The notes: generated by a model from the sequence alone, not told the origin. Shown: positions 1 through 10,657, counted from the stretch's first letter. The stretch is DNA of 64,000 bases from Martelella mediterranea DSM 17316 (GCF_002043005.1 NZ_CP020330.1:2064001-2128000), one strand, 5' to 3'. Numbers and translations: made by a program.

Positions 1-80
1 CGGGAGATGACCGCCGCAAGGCGGGCAACAAAAGCCGATGATCGGCAAGGGCGAGAGCCCGGAAAAGAGGAGGAATTGTT

Positions 81-1343
81 ATGAAAAATGCAGTCAGCAT
101 TCTATCCATCGTCGCGGCGGGGTTCATGGCCTCGACATCCGCTTTCGCGGGCGATGTGCGGATCATGTGGTATTCGGATGGCGTCGAGGGCGATGTCATG
201 CAGGACCTCGTCAACCGCTTCATGCAGGACAATCCGGATATCAATGTCACGCTCGACAATGTCGCCTACAAGGTGATCCAGGAGCAGCTTCCGATCCAGC
301 TCGAAGCCGGACAGGGTCCCGATATCGCCCGCGTCACGGATATCAAGGCGCTGGCCGATCACTGGCTTGACCTGCGACCCTATCTGTCCGACCCGGCCTA
401 TTGGGAGGAAAATTTCGGCGCCCAGGCCGACTGGATGCGTCCCGACGGCTCCGATGCCATCACCGGCTTCATGACCCAGCTCACGCTCACCGGCGGCTTT
501 GCCAACAAGACGCTATTCGAGCAGGCGGGCGTGGAAATGCCGGGCGACAAGGCCACCTGGGATGACTGGGTCAATGCATCGGCCGAAGTCGCCAAGAGCC
601 AGCAGACGGCGGCGGCCTTCGCCATCGACCGTTCCGGCCACCGCATTTCCGGCCCGAACGTCTCCTATGGCGCAAACTATATCGGTCCCGATGGCATGCC
701 GGCGCCGGTGGATGATGGCACCAAGACGTTTGCGACCAAGCTCGTCGACTGGACCAATGACGGTCTGATGCTGAAGGATACCTGGGTATCGGCCGCCGGC
801 TCCACCTATCGCGCGGCCGCCGATGATTTCATCAACGCCCAGATTCCGTTCTATTATTCGGGAAGCTGGCAGGTTGCGAACCTCTCGACCAAGATCGGCG
901 ACGCCTTTGACTGGGTGGCGATCGGTTCGCCCTGCGGCACGGTCGGTTGCTCGGGCCTCAAGGGCGGAGCAGCGCTCGTCGGCATCAAATACACCAAGAA
1001 CCCGGAAGATGTCGCCAAGGTCATGGAATATCTCGCGAGCCCCGAGATCGTGAAGGAGTTCTCCGAGCGCACCCTGTTTCTGCCCGCGCATAAGGGTGTG
1101 GTCGCCGCAGGCGGCCTGAACTGGGATACCGACGACAAGAATGTCGGCCCGGCGCTCGATGCCTTCGTCAAGTCCTCGGCGGAGACGCTGCCTGCGGCAG
1201 ACGCGCTGCCGGCATGGAAATGGGCGTCCGCCTATTACGGCGCGCTCGTCACCCGCATCAGCCAGGTCATGGCCGGTGAACTGACCCTCGACGAAGCCTG
1301 GACGCGTATCGACCAGGATATCGCCGACAAGGTCCAGCAGTAG
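81..1343 (+). CDS. Carbohydrate ABC transporter substrate-binding protein
   Basis: Family 1 extracellular solute-binding protein, the periplasmic receptor of the sugar importer encoded by this gene and the next three. Residues 1-23 form a signal peptide ending AFA. The mature protein has the family-typical GPDI block (residues 79-82) and a W-containing YYSGSW segment in the second lobe. At 420 aa it has normal length. The ATG follows a strong purine-rich ribosome site (AGAGGAGGA at 66-73), and a small CCGCC/GGCGG hairpin lies at 11-24 upstream. The substrate cannot be read from the sequence. A KduD-like gene nearby suggests a uronate-type or pectic oligosaccharide, which is inference. Confidence 0.9.
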   Translation: MKNAVSILSIVAAGFMASTSAFAGDVRIMWYSDGVEGDVMQDLVNRFMQDNPDINVTLDNVAYKVIQEQLPIQLEAGQGPDIARVTDIKALADHWLDLRPYLSDPAYWEENFGAQADWMRPDGSDAITGFMTQLTLTGGFANKTLFEQAGVEMPGDKATWDDWVNASAEVAKSQQTAAAFAIDRSGHRISGPNVSYGANYIGPDGMPAPVDDGTKTFATKLVDWTNDGLMLKDTWVSAAGSTYRAAADDFINAQIPFYYSGSWQVANLSTKIGDAFDWVAIGSPCGTVGCSGLKGGAALVGIKYTKNPEDVAKVMEYLASPEIVKEFSERTLFLPAHKGVVAAGGLNWDTDDKNVGPALDAFVKSSAETLPAADALPAWKWASAYYGALVTRISQVMAGELTLDEAWTRIDQDIADKVQQ

Positions 1344-1357
1344 GCAAGCGCGGAAAA

Positions 1358-2380
1358 GTGGCGAACCTGTCCGACATAAAACACATGGCCGGCGCCGTTA
1401 TCACGACGCCGGTCATGTGGCTGGCCGCGCTTTTGAACCCGCCGCTCAAGGCGTGGCAGCGGGCCACCGGCACCGGCGGCATGGCGGCGTTCTTCCTGGC
1501 GCCGAACATGGCGATCTTCGGCGTGTTCGTGCTGATTCCGCTGGTCATGAACTTCTTCTATTCGATGACATCCGGCTCGGCCTATTTCCTGGCCGACCGG
1601 ACCTTTGTCGGCCTTGAACAATATGGCCGGCTTCTCGATTGCGGAAATTATCTCGATCCCGGCACCTGCCGCGAGGACCTGTTCTGGAAAGCGGCGCAGA
1701 ACACCGCGATCTTCGTGTTCTTCCAGGTCTCGCTGATGACGCTGACGGCGATGATCACCGCGCTGATCCTCAACCGCAAGATCGCGGGCCGGGGCTTCTG
1801 GCGCGCGGTGTTCTTCTTCCCCGTGCTGCTGTCGCCCGTGGTCGTCGGCCTGATCTGGCGCTGGATCCTGCAGCGTCAGGGCCTGCTCAACTACGTTCTC
1901 TACACATTCGGCGCCGATACCCATGACTGGCTGACCGAGCGCCTGCCGGCCTTCACGGCGGCGGTCTCGGTATCGGTCTGGGCGCATATGGGCTTCTTCA
2001 CGCTGATCCTGCTCGCCGGTCTTCAGGCGATCCCCCGCGATCTCTACGAGGCCGCCGAGATGGACGGCACCAAACCGGCGCGGGTGTTCTGGCGCATCAC
2101 GCTGCCGCTGCTGATGCCCAATCTTCTGGTGGTCATCGTGCTGTCGCTGATCCGCGCGGTGCAGATATTCGACGAGGTCTATGTGCTGACCGGCGGCGGA
2201 CCGGGCACCTCCACCATGTATCTGACCCAGTATATCTACGAGGTCGGTTTCGCCTCGCTGCTGCGCAATCCGGGCCTTGCCGCCGCCGCCTCGATCATGA
2301 TGGGGCTGGTGCTGGTAGTGCTCACGCTGGTGCAGCTTGGCCTCGGGCGGCGCAACGAACAGAAGGGAGCGCGCGAATGA
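1358..2380 (+). CDS. Carbohydrate ABC transporter permease (MalF-type)
   Basis: First inner-membrane permease of the importer. It has about six hydrophobic helices and the cytoplasmic EAA loop (EAAEMDGT followed by FWRITLP) that docks on the ATPase. The 340 aa length fits MalF/UgpA-type permeases with a short periplasmic loop; here that loop holds two Cys (around DCGNYLDPGTC) that could pair in the periplasm. The start is GTG at 1358, 14 nt after the binding-protein stop. The last four bases overlap the next permease start (ATGA), which indicates translational coupling. Family assignment is firm; the sugar is unknown. Confidence 0.9.
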   Translation: MANLSDIKHMAGAVITTPVMWLAALLNPPLKAWQRATGTGGMAAFFLAPNMAIFGVFVLIPLVMNFFYSMTSGSAYFLADRTFVGLEQYGRLLDCGNYLDPGTCREDLFWKAAQNTAIFVFFQVSLMTLTAMITALILNRKIAGRGFWRAVFFFPVLLSPVVVGLIWRWILQRQGLLNYVLYTFGADTHDWLTERLPAFTAAVSVSVWAHMGFFTLILLAGLQAIPRDLYEAAEMDGTKPARVFWRITLPLLMPNLLVVIVLSLIRAVQIFDEVYVLTGGGPGTSTMYLTQYIYEVGFASLLRNPGLAAAASIMMGLVLVVLTLVQLGLGRRNEQKGARE

Positions 2381-3429
2381 GTGCCGTTTCGAAGTTCCTG
2401 TTCCGCCGTCGCGGCGGCAATGGCTGGCACTGGACCGATATCGTCACCTGGGTCTGGCTCATCGGCGGTCTGATCATCATGTTCGGCCCGGCGCTGTGGT
2501 TGGTGTTCTCCTCCTTCAAATCGCCGGCGCAATTGGCCGAGTTCCCGCCGACCATCCTGCCCTATGTCAGCCAGCAGGCGGAGGTTGAGGGTTACGACAA
2601 ACCGCTCAACCTCTATGACGTGACCCTGCCGGACGGCTCGACCAGGGTACTCGCCGAGGTGCGCCGGATCGGCATCGTCGCGCAGATGGTCGATCCCGCC
2701 GATCCCGGCGAGATCATCAAGGTCAATATCGCCGAGCGTACGCCGGTGCGCGAGATCGGCTTTGCCACGGAGAACTACGTCACACCGCTGGAGAGCAATG
2801 ACTTCCTGCTCTATCTGCGCAATTCCGTGTTCGTGACGCTGATGGCGACGCTGATCACGCTGATCACCAACTCGATGGCGGCCTTTGCGCTTTCGAAATA
2901 CAAGTTCCGGGGGCGTGATGCGGTGCTGATGCTGATTGTCGGCACGCTGATGGTGCCGCTATCGGTGCTCTTGGTGCCGCTCTACTCGGTGGTCAGTGCC
3001 GTCGGCCTCTACAACTCGCTCTGGGGCGTGATCCTGCCGACGGTAGCGACGCCCACGGGCGTGTTCCTGCTGCGCCAGTACATGCTGACGATCCCGGACG
3101 AATTGCTGGATGCCGCGCGAATGGACAACGCCTCGGAATGGCAGATCTACTGGCGCATCGTGCTGCCGCTGGCCGCGCCCGCACTGGCGGTGCTTGCGAT
3201 CTTCTCGGTGGTCTGGCGCTGGAACGACTTCCTCTGGCCGCTGGTCGTGCTGTCCTCGAAGGAGGTCTACACGCTGCAGGTCGGGCTCAACACCTATGCC
3301 GGCGAACTGAACGTCCAGTGGCATTATATCCTGGCGATGACGGTGGTGACCATGATCCCGGTCGTGCTGGTCTTCGTCTTCCTGCAACGCTTCATCACCT
3401 CCGGCATTGCCGGTTCCGGACTGAAATAG
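2377..3429 (+). CDS. Carbohydrate ABC transporter permease (MalG-type) with enlarged periplasmic segment
   Basis: Second permease of the importer, with the EAA-loop equivalent (DAARMDNAS, then WRIVLPL) and C-terminal helices typical of MalG/UgpE proteins. At 350 aa it is about 70 residues longer than usual. The extra sequence lies between the first and second membrane helices (roughly residues 55-140) and reads as a soluble, beta-rich periplasmic insertion. It overlaps the preceding gene by 4 nt and is followed 9 nt later by the ATPase gene, so the four genes form one operon. The role of the insertion is unknown. Confidence 0.9.
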   Translation: MSAVSKFLFRRRGGNGWHWTDIVTWVWLIGGLIIMFGPALWLVFSSFKSPAQLAEFPPTILPYVSQQAEVEGYDKPLNLYDVTLPDGSTRVLAEVRRIGIVAQMVDPADPGEIIKVNIAERTPVREIGFATENYVTPLESNDFLLYLRNSVFVTLMATLITLITNSMAAFALSKYKFRGRDAVLMLIVGTLMVPLSVLLVPLYSVVSAVGLYNSLWGVILPTVATPTGVFLLRQYMLTIPDELLDAARMDNASEWQIYWRIVLPLAAPALAVLAIFSVVWRWNDFLWPLVVLSSKEVYTLQVGLNTYAGELNVQWHYILAMTVVTMIPVVLVFVFLQRFITSGIAGSGLK

Positions 3430-3438
3430 GGTGCCATC

Positions 3439-4515
<1,077 letters not shown>

Positions 4516-4528
4516 AAAGGCGCGTGTT

Positions 4529-5440
4529 TCAGTCTGATCTGTCTTCACCGGACGAGGCGAGATGACGGTCGAGAAAGGCAAAAACCGCCGCGCGCATGGC
4601 CGGCGTTTCCACATGGCCGGCCTCCGGCTCGCGCACGAGAACAAGCCGGTCAGTGGCCCCCGCCTCTTCATACGCGCCGCGCGTCTGCGCGAAGGCCGTC
4701 TCGAAGGCTACGGGCGGCGTCAGCGGATCGAGGTCGCCCACGCCGATGAGCTGCGGTCGGGGTGCGATCAGTCCGGCGATCTCGCCATTGCCGGCAAGCG
4801 TGAGAAGGCCGGGGACGGTGAGATAGATGCCGTGGAGGTCGATATTGCCGGCGTCAATCAGGCCGGCGTAATCGGCATAGGCGCAAAGATGCGCGCTGGC
4901 CGCGATGCGCGGCTCGGCGGCCGCCAGCCAGTAGCTGAAGGTCGCGCCCATGGAGATGCCGAAAACGGCGATCCGGTCGGCGATGATATCGGGGCGGGAT
5001 GCCAGCCAGTCGAAGGCTGCGGCCTGCTCGCCGAGCATCTGGCCGGCAAGGCTTTTGCCGTTCCAGAGTGCTGCCTTGGCGCGGGCGCTTTCGCCGGGGC
5101 TGGAGCGGGTGCCGAAGGCTGGCAGCTCGATCATCAGCACCGCATAGCCCCGGCGCGCGAATTCAGGCCCGAGCGGCGAGAGCAGCGCCTTGCGCCCGGA
5201 GAGAAGTTCGTCCGCGCCGATATCATAGGCATTGCCATGGGCGTGGATGTAGAGAATGGCGGGAACCGGCGTCTCGCCCGGCGGGCGCAGAAGAAAGCCG
5301 CGCACGCTCTCGCCATCGCTGGTGGCGAAGGTCAGCCGTTCCAGCACCAACCCCTCGTGCTGGATGCCGATGCGTTCGCTGAGCGTCAGCGGATGCGCGC
5401 TGATCTCGAACTTTTCACGCAAATCCTGTCGTAATGTCAT
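4529..5440 (-). CDS. Alpha/beta hydrolase (dienelactone hydrolase / acetyl-esterase-like)
   Basis: Cytoplasmic alpha/beta-hydrolase of 303 aa. The nucleophile elbow is GISMG (Ser163), the acid is probably Asp236 or Asp238 (GDLDP) and the base is His276 (EAGHVE). An oxyanion-type HAHGN block lies at residues 66-70. No signal peptide is seen. The ATG at 5440 is chosen over an adjacent in-frame TTG at 5443. The gene is convergent with the importer operon and divergent from the SDR gene (21 nt apart). Its position suggests a deacylase acting on an imported sugar derivative, for example an acetylated saccharide, but the substrate is not shown by the sequence. Confidence 0.8.
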   Translation of the reverse strand: MTLRQDLREKFEISAHPLTLSERIGIQHEGLVLERLTFATSDGESVRGFLLRPPGETPVPAILYIHAHGNAYDIGADELLSGRKALLSPLGPEFARRGYAVLMIELPAFGTRSSPGESARAKAALWNGKSLAGQMLGEQAAAFDWLASRPDIIADRIAVFGISMGATFSYWLAAAEPRIAASAHLCAYADYAGLIDAGNIDLHGIYLTVPGLLTLAGNGEIAGLIAPRPQLIGVGDLDPLTPPVAFETAFAQTRGAYEEAGATDRLVLVREPEAGHVETPAMRAAVFAFLDRHLASSGEDRSD

Positions 5441-5461
5441 CAATCACCCGGAGAGCCGACC

Positions 5462-6247
5462 ATGAGTATCGAAGCCTATCTTAAACACCAGTTCAGCCTT
5501 GAAGGCCAGCGCGCGCTGGTCACCGGCGGGGCGAGCGGTATCGGCCAGGCGATCGCCGTGGCGCTGGCGGAAGCCGGCGCGGACGTGGCGATCACCGTGC
5601 ATTCCAACCCGGGGGATGAGACCGCCCGGCTTGTCGGCGAGACCGGTCGCACCTTTGCCCGCGTGCCGGCCGATCTCGGCGCGATCGATGCCGCGGGCGC
5701 GGAAAAGCTGCTCGCGGCCGCTTCGGATGGCCTCGGCGGCGATATCTCGATCCTTGTCAACAATGCCGGCACGATCCGGCGCGGCGATGCGGTCGACCAT
5801 GCGGCGAGCGACTGGCGGGCGGTGCTTTCCGCCAATCTTGACGCCGTCTGGTTCCTGTCGCAGGCCGCGGCAAGGCGGATGCAGGCAGCGGGCGGCGGGC
5901 GGATCATTATGACCGCCTCGCTGCTGTCGTTTCAGGGCGGCATCCGCGTGCCGGGCTATACCGCCTCGAAGCATGGCGTCGCCGGCTTGACCAAGGCGCT
6001 CGCCAACGAACTCGCGCCTCACGGGGTCACGGTCAACGCGATCGCGCCCGGCTATATCGCCACGGCCAACACAAAGGCGCTCAGGGAGGACCCGGACCGT
6101 TCCCGCCAAATCCTCGAGCGCATTCCCTCCGGGCGCTGGGGAAAGCCGGAGGATATCGCCGGCGCGGCGCTGTTCCTCGCCTCCCCCGCCGCCGCCTATG
6201 TCAACGGCCACATTCTTGCGGTCGATGGCGGCTGGCTGGCGCGCTGA
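5462..6247 (+). CDS. SDR oxidoreductase, KduD-like (2-deoxy-D-gluconate 3-dehydrogenase family)
   Basis: Classical short-chain dehydrogenase of 261 aa with cofactor motif TGGASGIG (residues 21-28), NNAG (100-103) and catalytic Ser153, Tyr166 and Lys170 (YTASK). The N-terminal FSLEG and the NNAGTIRR segment resemble KduD, which interconverts 2-keto-3-deoxygluconate and 2,5-diketo-3-deoxygluconate in pectin and uronate breakdown. It lies between the first importer and the LacI gene, with its stop 10 nt from the convergent LacI stop. SDR membership is certain. KduD activity is a resemblance-based inference, since many SDRs share these motifs. Confidence 0.85.
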   Translation: MSIEAYLKHQFSLEGQRALVTGGASGIGQAIAVALAEAGADVAITVHSNPGDETARLVGETGRTFARVPADLGAIDAAGAEKLLAAASDGLGGDISILVNNAGTIRRGDAVDHAASDWRAVLSANLDAVWFLSQAAARRMQAAGGGRIIMTASLLSFQGGIRVPGYTASKHGVAGLTKALANELAPHGVTVNAIAPGYIATANTKALREDPDRSRQILERIPSGRWGKPEDIAGAALFLASPAAAYVNGHILAVDGGWLAR

Positions 6248-6257
6248 GCCCGCGCCG

Positions 6258-7274
6258 TCAGCCGCTTTCGCCTTCCACCAGCGTCATCGGCCAGATCCGG
6301 CGGCTGACGATGTCGGGGTAGAACTCGCGATAGGCGGGCATGGAGCCGAGCAGCGTTTCCGCAAGGGCGATGCCGAGATCGCGCAGCGACAGGTCGAATG
6401 AGGTGAGGCTTGGCGACAGAAACTTCGCCTGCGGGCTGTGCCGGCCGATGATGGCGAGATCCTTGCCAGGCGTCAGGCCGACTTCCGACAGCCCCCGGTA
6501 AAGCCCCATGACAGTTGCCTCGTTGACGAGCACGATCGCTGTCGGCGGTTCCGCGCATGCCTTGATGTCCCTGGCGATCCGGTAGCCACCGTCTTCATTG
6601 GGCGGGCCCTTGAAAATATAGGCGTCGGGCAGGGAGAGGCTGTGACGCGCGAGCGTCTCGCGGATCCGGTCGATGAAGATATAGGCGAGATTGTAATCGC
6701 CATGCGGCCAGATGATGCCGATGCGGCGATGCCCGCTTGCGACGAGGCGGTTGACCGCCGTTTCGGCCATGCCTTCGAAATCGAGGTCGATCCAGGGCTG
6801 GCCGACGTCTGTCAGGCTGCGGCCGAGCGGGATGAAGGGTATCTTGCGCCGCGCCAGAAGCTCGAAGCGCGGATCGTGCCGCCGCGTGCCGGACAGGATG
6901 ATGGCGTCGGCGAAGCCGCGCGCGACGATACGGTCGAGATAGGCGTCCGGTTCCTCGCTGGAGGAGCAAAGCAGCGTCACGAGATCGAGCTGGTGACGCG
7001 ACAACACGCTTTGCACGCCATCGAACACGCTGGTGAAGAACAGATCGCCGTAGCGGGTGGATTCGGTATCGGTTTCCATCATGAAGCCGACAATGCCGGT
7101 CTTTCCCTGACGCAAGGCGCGTCCCGCCTGATTGGCGACATAGCCCAGCTTTTCGGCCGCTTCGAGGACGCGGCGACGGGTGTCCGGATTGACATCGGGC
7201 TTGCCGTTCAGGGCGCGCGACACCGTGCCGATTGAAATATTGAGATGATCGGCGAGCTGGCGAATGCCGGCCAT
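6258..7274 (-). CDS. LacI-family transcriptional repressor
   Basis: Sugar-responsive repressor of 338 aa. The N-terminal helix-turn-helix (RQLADHLNISIGTVSRALNG) and hinge are followed by a periplasmic-binding-protein-like effector domain. A longer in-frame reading upstream (to 7862) is discarded because it crosses the promoter and the opposite gene. The ATG at 7274 is preceded by GGAGAA and gives the canonical LacI N-terminus. It is divergent from the oxidoreductase/isomerase/ABC operon starting at 7408, and two near-identical LacI-type operators lie in the shared intergenic region. It is therefore the likely repressor of that operon and of itself. Confidence 0.93.
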   Translation of the reverse strand: MAGIRQLADHLNISIGTVSRALNGKPDVNPDTRRRVLEAAEKLGYVANQAGRALRQGKTGIVGFMMETDTESTRYGDLFFTSVFDGVQSVLSRHQLDLVTLLCSSSEEPDAYLDRIVARGFADAIILSGTRRHDPRFELLARRKIPFIPLGRSLTDVGQPWIDLDFEGMAETAVNRLVASGHRRIGIIWPHGDYNLAYIFIDRIRETLARHSLSLPDAYIFKGPPNEDGGYRIARDIKACAEPPTAIVLVNEATVMGLYRGLSEVGLTPGKDLAIIGRHSPQAKFLSPSLTSFDLSLRDLGIALAETLLGSMPAYREFYPDIVSRRIWPMTLVEGESG

Positions 7275-7297
7275 CGGCTTTTCTCCACGATTCTTTT

Positions 7298-7312
7298 CGT
7301 AAACGATTACGG
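7298..7312. promoter_or_regulatory. LacI-type operator O1 (imperfect palindrome)
   Basis: CGTAAACGATTACGG matches the perfect palindrome at 7350-7365 except for one central base. It lies upstream of the -35 of the divergent operon and 24 bp from the LacI start codon, so it could also block the repressor's own transcription. Confidence 0.7.
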
Positions 7313-7320
7313 AAAATCTA

Positions 7321-7348
7321 TTGACATATTCACGAAGCCGTTCATAGT
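7321..7348 (+). promoter_or_regulatory. Sigma70-type promoter of the oxidoreductase/ABC operon
   Basis: A perfect -35 hexamer TTGACA (7321-7326) is followed after 16 bp by CATAGT (7343-7348) as a plausible -10. The two LacI operators bracket it, with O2 at the expected transcription start. Confidence 0.55.
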
Positions 7349-7349
7349 T

Positions 7350-7365
7350 CCGTAAACGTTTACGG
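7350..7365. promoter_or_regulatory. LacI-type operator O2 (perfect 16-bp palindrome)
   Basis: CCGTAAACGTTTACGG is a perfect palindrome with the central CG of LacI-family sites. Its centre is 53 bp, about five helical turns, from that of O1, which would suit looping by a tetrameric or paired LacI-family repressor. It overlaps the likely transcription start. Confidence 0.8.
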
Positions 7366-7407
7366 GTGGCATGGAGAAGGAATTTGCCGCCCGAAGGGAG
7401 GAAATAC

Positions 7408-8448
7408 GTGAAAATGAAAGCCGTCCTGTGCGGATGCGGAGCTATGGCCAAGGGCTGGCTTCGCGCGCTGCAGGCAAATGAAGAGCTTCGTAACGCGATC
7501 GACCTCGTCGGTCTCGTCGATCTGGACCGTGCCACCGCCGAAGCGCTGGCGGCCGAATTCGATCTTGGCGATATCATCATCGGCACGGATTTGCCTGATA
7601 CGTTGCAGCGTTGCGATGCCGACCTCCTGTTCGACGTGGTTGTTCCCGCCGCGCGCCATTCCGTTGCCGCGACCGGCCTTAGCCATGGCTGCCATGTGCT
7701 GAGCGAGAAGCCGCTTGCGGCCTCCCTGGAAGAAGCGCGCGATCTGGTGCGGCTTGCGGCGGAAACCGGGAAGATCCACGCTATCGTCCAGAATCGGCGC
7801 TTTATTCCGGGCATCCGCCGGTTGCGCCGCGCGGTTGCGGATGGCCTGATCGGCGACCTCACCGGCGTTCACTGCGACTTCTTTCTCGGCCCGCATTTCG
7901 GCGGGTTCCGGGAAGCCATGGATAATGTGCTGTTGCTCGACATGGCCGTCCATACCCTGGATGCGGCGCGGTTCGTTTCCGGCGCGACGCCGCTCTCGGT
8001 CTACTGCGTCGAGACCAATCCGGCCGGCTCCTGGTATGCCCATGGCGCGGCGGCGAATGCCATCTACCGTCTTTCCGGCGATGCGGTTCTGACCTATCGC
8101 GGCTCGTGGTGCGCGGAAGGCCGCCCGACGAGCTGGGAAGGACGCTGGCGGCTCGTCGGCGCGCGCGGCATGATCACCTGGGATGGCGAAAGCGATTTCG
8201 AAGTCACGATTGCCGGTCAGGAGCCGGGACTTCTGAACGGCTTCACGGCGCTCGATATGCCGCCGGTTCCCGATGAGGGAGAGGTTCACGGCCACGCAAG
8301 TGTGATGATCGATTTTGTCCGGGCGGTGCTGAACGGGACCCGCCCGGAAACGGCAAGCGATGACAATATCAAGAGCCTCGCAATGGTCATGGGTGCGATC
8401 GAAAGCGCGCGCACCGGCCTTCCCGTCGATTTGCAAATAAAGGAATGA
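7408..8448 (+). CDS. Gfo/Idh/MocA-family NAD(P)-dependent oxidoreductase
   Basis: Sugar or cyclitol dehydrogenase of 346 aa. The N-terminal Rossmann fold carries GCGAMAKG near residue 9, and the EKPLA block (SEKPLAAS), which holds the conserved Lys of the family, is present. The C-terminal domain follows from about residue 130. The chosen start is GTG at 7408, because GGGAGG lies 6 nt before it; an ATG two codons later is possible, and the longer reading to 7366 overlaps operator O2. It is the first gene of the LacI-controlled operon. It probably oxidises the sugar imported by the ABC system four genes on. The exact substrate is not identifiable. Confidence 0.88.
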   Translation: MKMKAVLCGCGAMAKGWLRALQANEELRNAIDLVGLVDLDRATAEALAAEFDLGDIIIGTDLPDTLQRCDADLLFDVVVPAARHSVAATGLSHGCHVLSEKPLAASLEEARDLVRLAAETGKIHAIVQNRRFIPGIRRLRRAVADGLIGDLTGVHCDFFLGPHFGGFREAMDNVLLLDMAVHTLDAARFVSGATPLSVYCVETNPAGSWYAHGAAANAIYRLSGDAVLTYRGSWCAEGRPTSWEGRWRLVGARGMITWDGESDFEVTIAGQEPGLLNGFTALDMPPVPDEGEVHGHASVMIDFVRAVLNGTRPETASDDNIKSLAMVMGAIESARTGLPVDLQIKE

Positions 8449-8452
8449 ATTC

Positions 8453-9355
8453 GTGACCAATCCCGCAAAAGCGATCCGCATCGGCACCATGATCAAGGCA
8501 ACGGAAGGCGGCGCGGCCGAACGCATCGCCAAGATTGCCGACATGGGCTTCGAAAGCTTCGAACCGTTCTTCTGGCAGTCCACCCGCGGCCAGGATCTCG
8601 CCGAACTCGGCAAAAGCTGCCGCGAAGCCATTGGCGACCGCGACATCACGATCTCGACGCTCGGCATGTTCGGCAATCCGCTTGAGACCACCGATATCGA
8701 CCGCGAGACGCTGCAGGGCTGGAAGGATTGCATCGACAATGCCCATCATTTCGGCGCGACCTGCGTTGCCGGCTTTACCGGCCGCATCCGCAACAAGCCG
8801 CTGACGGACAGCCTGCCGCGCTATCGCGAGATCTGGAGCGAGCTTGCAAAGCGGGCGGCCGACAAGGGTGTGAAGATCGCCTTCGAAAACTGCGCCATGG
8901 ACGGCAACTGGCAGACCGGCGACTGGAACATCGCCCACAATCCCGACGCCTGGGAGCTGATGTTCAACGAAACGCCGGACGACAATATCGGGCTCGAATG
9001 GGAGCCCTGCCACCAGATGGTCTACCTCATCGATCCTCTGCCGCAGATCCGCAAATGGGCGCACAAATTCTTTCACGTGCATGGCAAGGACGCCACCATC
9101 CGCTGGGAGGTGATCCGCGAGCATGGCGTTTTCGGCAAGCATCCCTTCGTGCTCATGCGCTCGCCGGGCTTCGGCGATACCAACTGGACCGATGTGATCT
9201 CGGAGCTGAGGCTCGCCGGCTGGTCCGGTTCGATCGACATCGAGGGCTGGCACGACCCGGTCTATCGCGATGAATTGGAAATGACGGGGCAGGTTCACGC
9301 GCTGAACCACCTGAAAAATTGCCGGGGCGGCGAATTCGTCGTCGATCCGCAATAG
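8453..9355 (+). CDS. Sugar phosphate isomerase/epimerase (TIM-barrel, AP-endonuclease 2 family)
   Basis: Xylose-isomerase-like TIM-barrel protein of 300 aa. Metal-ligand candidates are seen in [25 protein letters not shown] and SIDIEGWHD. It starts at GTG 8453, four bases after the oxidoreductase stop, with AAGGAA upstream. Pairing with a Gfo/Idh/MocA enzyme is typical of bacterial pathways for unusual sugars, inositol or keto-glycosides, in which oxidation and isomerisation or epimerisation are sequential. The substrate is unknown. Confidence 0.85.
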   Translation: MTNPAKAIRIGTMIKATEGGAAERIAKIADMGFESFEPFFWQSTRGQDLAELGKSCREAIGDRDITISTLGMFGNPLETTDIDRETLQGWKDCIDNAHHFGATCVAGFTGRIRNKPLTDSLPRYREIWSELAKRAADKGVKIAFENCAMDGNWQTGDWNIAHNPDAWELMFNETPDDNIGLEWEPCHQMVYLIDPLPQIRKWAHKFFHVHGKDATIRWEVIREHGVFGKHPFVLMRSPGFGDTNWTDVISELRLAGWSGSIDIEGWHDPVYRDELEMTGQVHALNHLKNCRGGEFVVDPQ

Positions 9356-9410
9356 CCGCCTTCCCGGCTGTGGGAGCCGGGATGACGCGAAAAATCAAAA
9401 GGAGGAGAAA

Positions 9411-10646
9411 ATGACAATTCGCAAGACCCTTATGGCAGGCGCCGTCGCGCTTGCCGGCGTATCGGCCTTGGCCGTTGCTGCCCATGCCGAAGATACGACG
9501 ATCACCGTCTGGTCGCTGGACAAGGATATCCAGCCCGCGCCCAATCTGGTGAAGGAGTTCAACGATCTCGATAACGGCATCCATGTCGAATACCGCGAGA
9601 TCCAGTTCGATGACGTTGTGAGCGAGGCCATGCGGGCCTACGCCACCGGCAACGCGCCCGACATCATCGCGATCGACAATCCGAATACCGCCATGTTCGC
9701 CTCGCGCGACGCCTTTCTCGATCTCACCGACATGATCGAGAATTCGGATGTCATCAATGCCGACAACTACTTCCCCGGCCCGCTGGCATCGGCGACCTGG
9801 GACGGTAAATATTACGCCGTGCCGAAGGCCACCAACACGATCGCGCTCTACTACAACAAGGACATGTTCCGCGTCCACGGGCTCGATCCCGACCAGCCGC
9901 CTGAGACCTGGGACGAGCTTGTCGAGACAGCCCGCACACTGACCGATCCGGAAAACAACGTCTATGGCCTCGCGTTTTCGGCCAAGGCCAACGAGGAGGG
10001 CACCTTCCAGTTCCTGCCATGGGCGCAGATGGGCGGTGCGACCTATGACAACATCAACACCGAAGGCGCGGTCGAGGCGCTGGCGACGTGGAAAGAGATC
10101 ATGGACGAGAAGCTTGCTTCTCCCGATACCCTGACCAACAGCCAGTGGAACGCGACGGCGACCTTCAACGCCGGCAATGCCGCGATGGCCATTTCCGGCC
10201 CGTGGGAAATCGACCGCATGCTTGCGGACGCCGATTTCGACTGGGGCGTGGCGCTGCTGCCCGTTCCGGAAGAGGGGGCCGAGCGGTCGTCGGCCATGGG
10301 CGACTATAACTGGGCGATCTTCTCCAGCACGAAGCATCCGAAGGAAGCCTTCGAGGTACTGGAATATTTCGTCTCGCAGGATGACACGATGTTCGAGAAC
10401 TACGGCCAGATCCCGGCCCGTTCCGACATTGCGATCCCGCCGACGGGCAATGCCCTGAAAGACGCGGCGCTGGCGACCTTCGTGGAGCAGTTGAAATACG
10501 CCAAGCCGCGCGGCCCGCATCCGCAATGGCCGAAGATCTCCAAGGCGATCCAGGATGCCATCCAGGCCACGCTGACGGGCCAGATGGACCCGCAGGCCGC
10601 CCTGGACCAGGCCGCCCAGAAGATTTCCGCCGTTCCGGACCGGTAA
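9411..10646 (+). CDS. Carbohydrate ABC transporter substrate-binding protein (second system)
   Basis: Periplasmic receptor of the second sugar importer, 411 aa. A signal peptide (Lys at 4, hydrophobic core, AHA cleavage near residue 26) precedes a family 1 solute-binding domain with NAPDIIAID, an aromatic [11 protein letters not shown] block and C-terminal helices. A strong AAAAGGAGGAG site precedes the ATG. Two hairpins follow the gene before the first permease, an arrangement often used to keep binding protein in excess. It is co-directional with the oxidoreductase and isomerase genes, so it is predicted to be under the same LacI repressor. Confidence 0.9.
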   Translation: MTIRKTLMAGAVALAGVSALAVAAHAEDTTITVWSLDKDIQPAPNLVKEFNDLDNGIHVEYREIQFDDVVSEAMRAYATGNAPDIIAIDNPNTAMFASRDAFLDLTDMIENSDVINADNYFPGPLASATWDGKYYAVPKATNTIALYYNKDMFRVHGLDPDQPPETWDELVETARTLTDPENNVYGLAFSAKANEEGTFQFLPWAQMGGATYDNINTEGAVEALATWKEIMDEKLASPDTLTNSQWNATATFNAGNAAMAISGPWEIDRMLADADFDWGVALLPVPEEGAERSSAMGDYNWAIFSSTKHPKEAFEVLEYFVSQDDTMFENYGQIPARSDIAIPPTGNALKDAALATFVEQLKYAKPRGPHPQWPKISKAIQDAIQATLTGQMDPQAALDQAAQKISAVPDR

Positions 10647-10657
10647 TCTCAGCCTGA

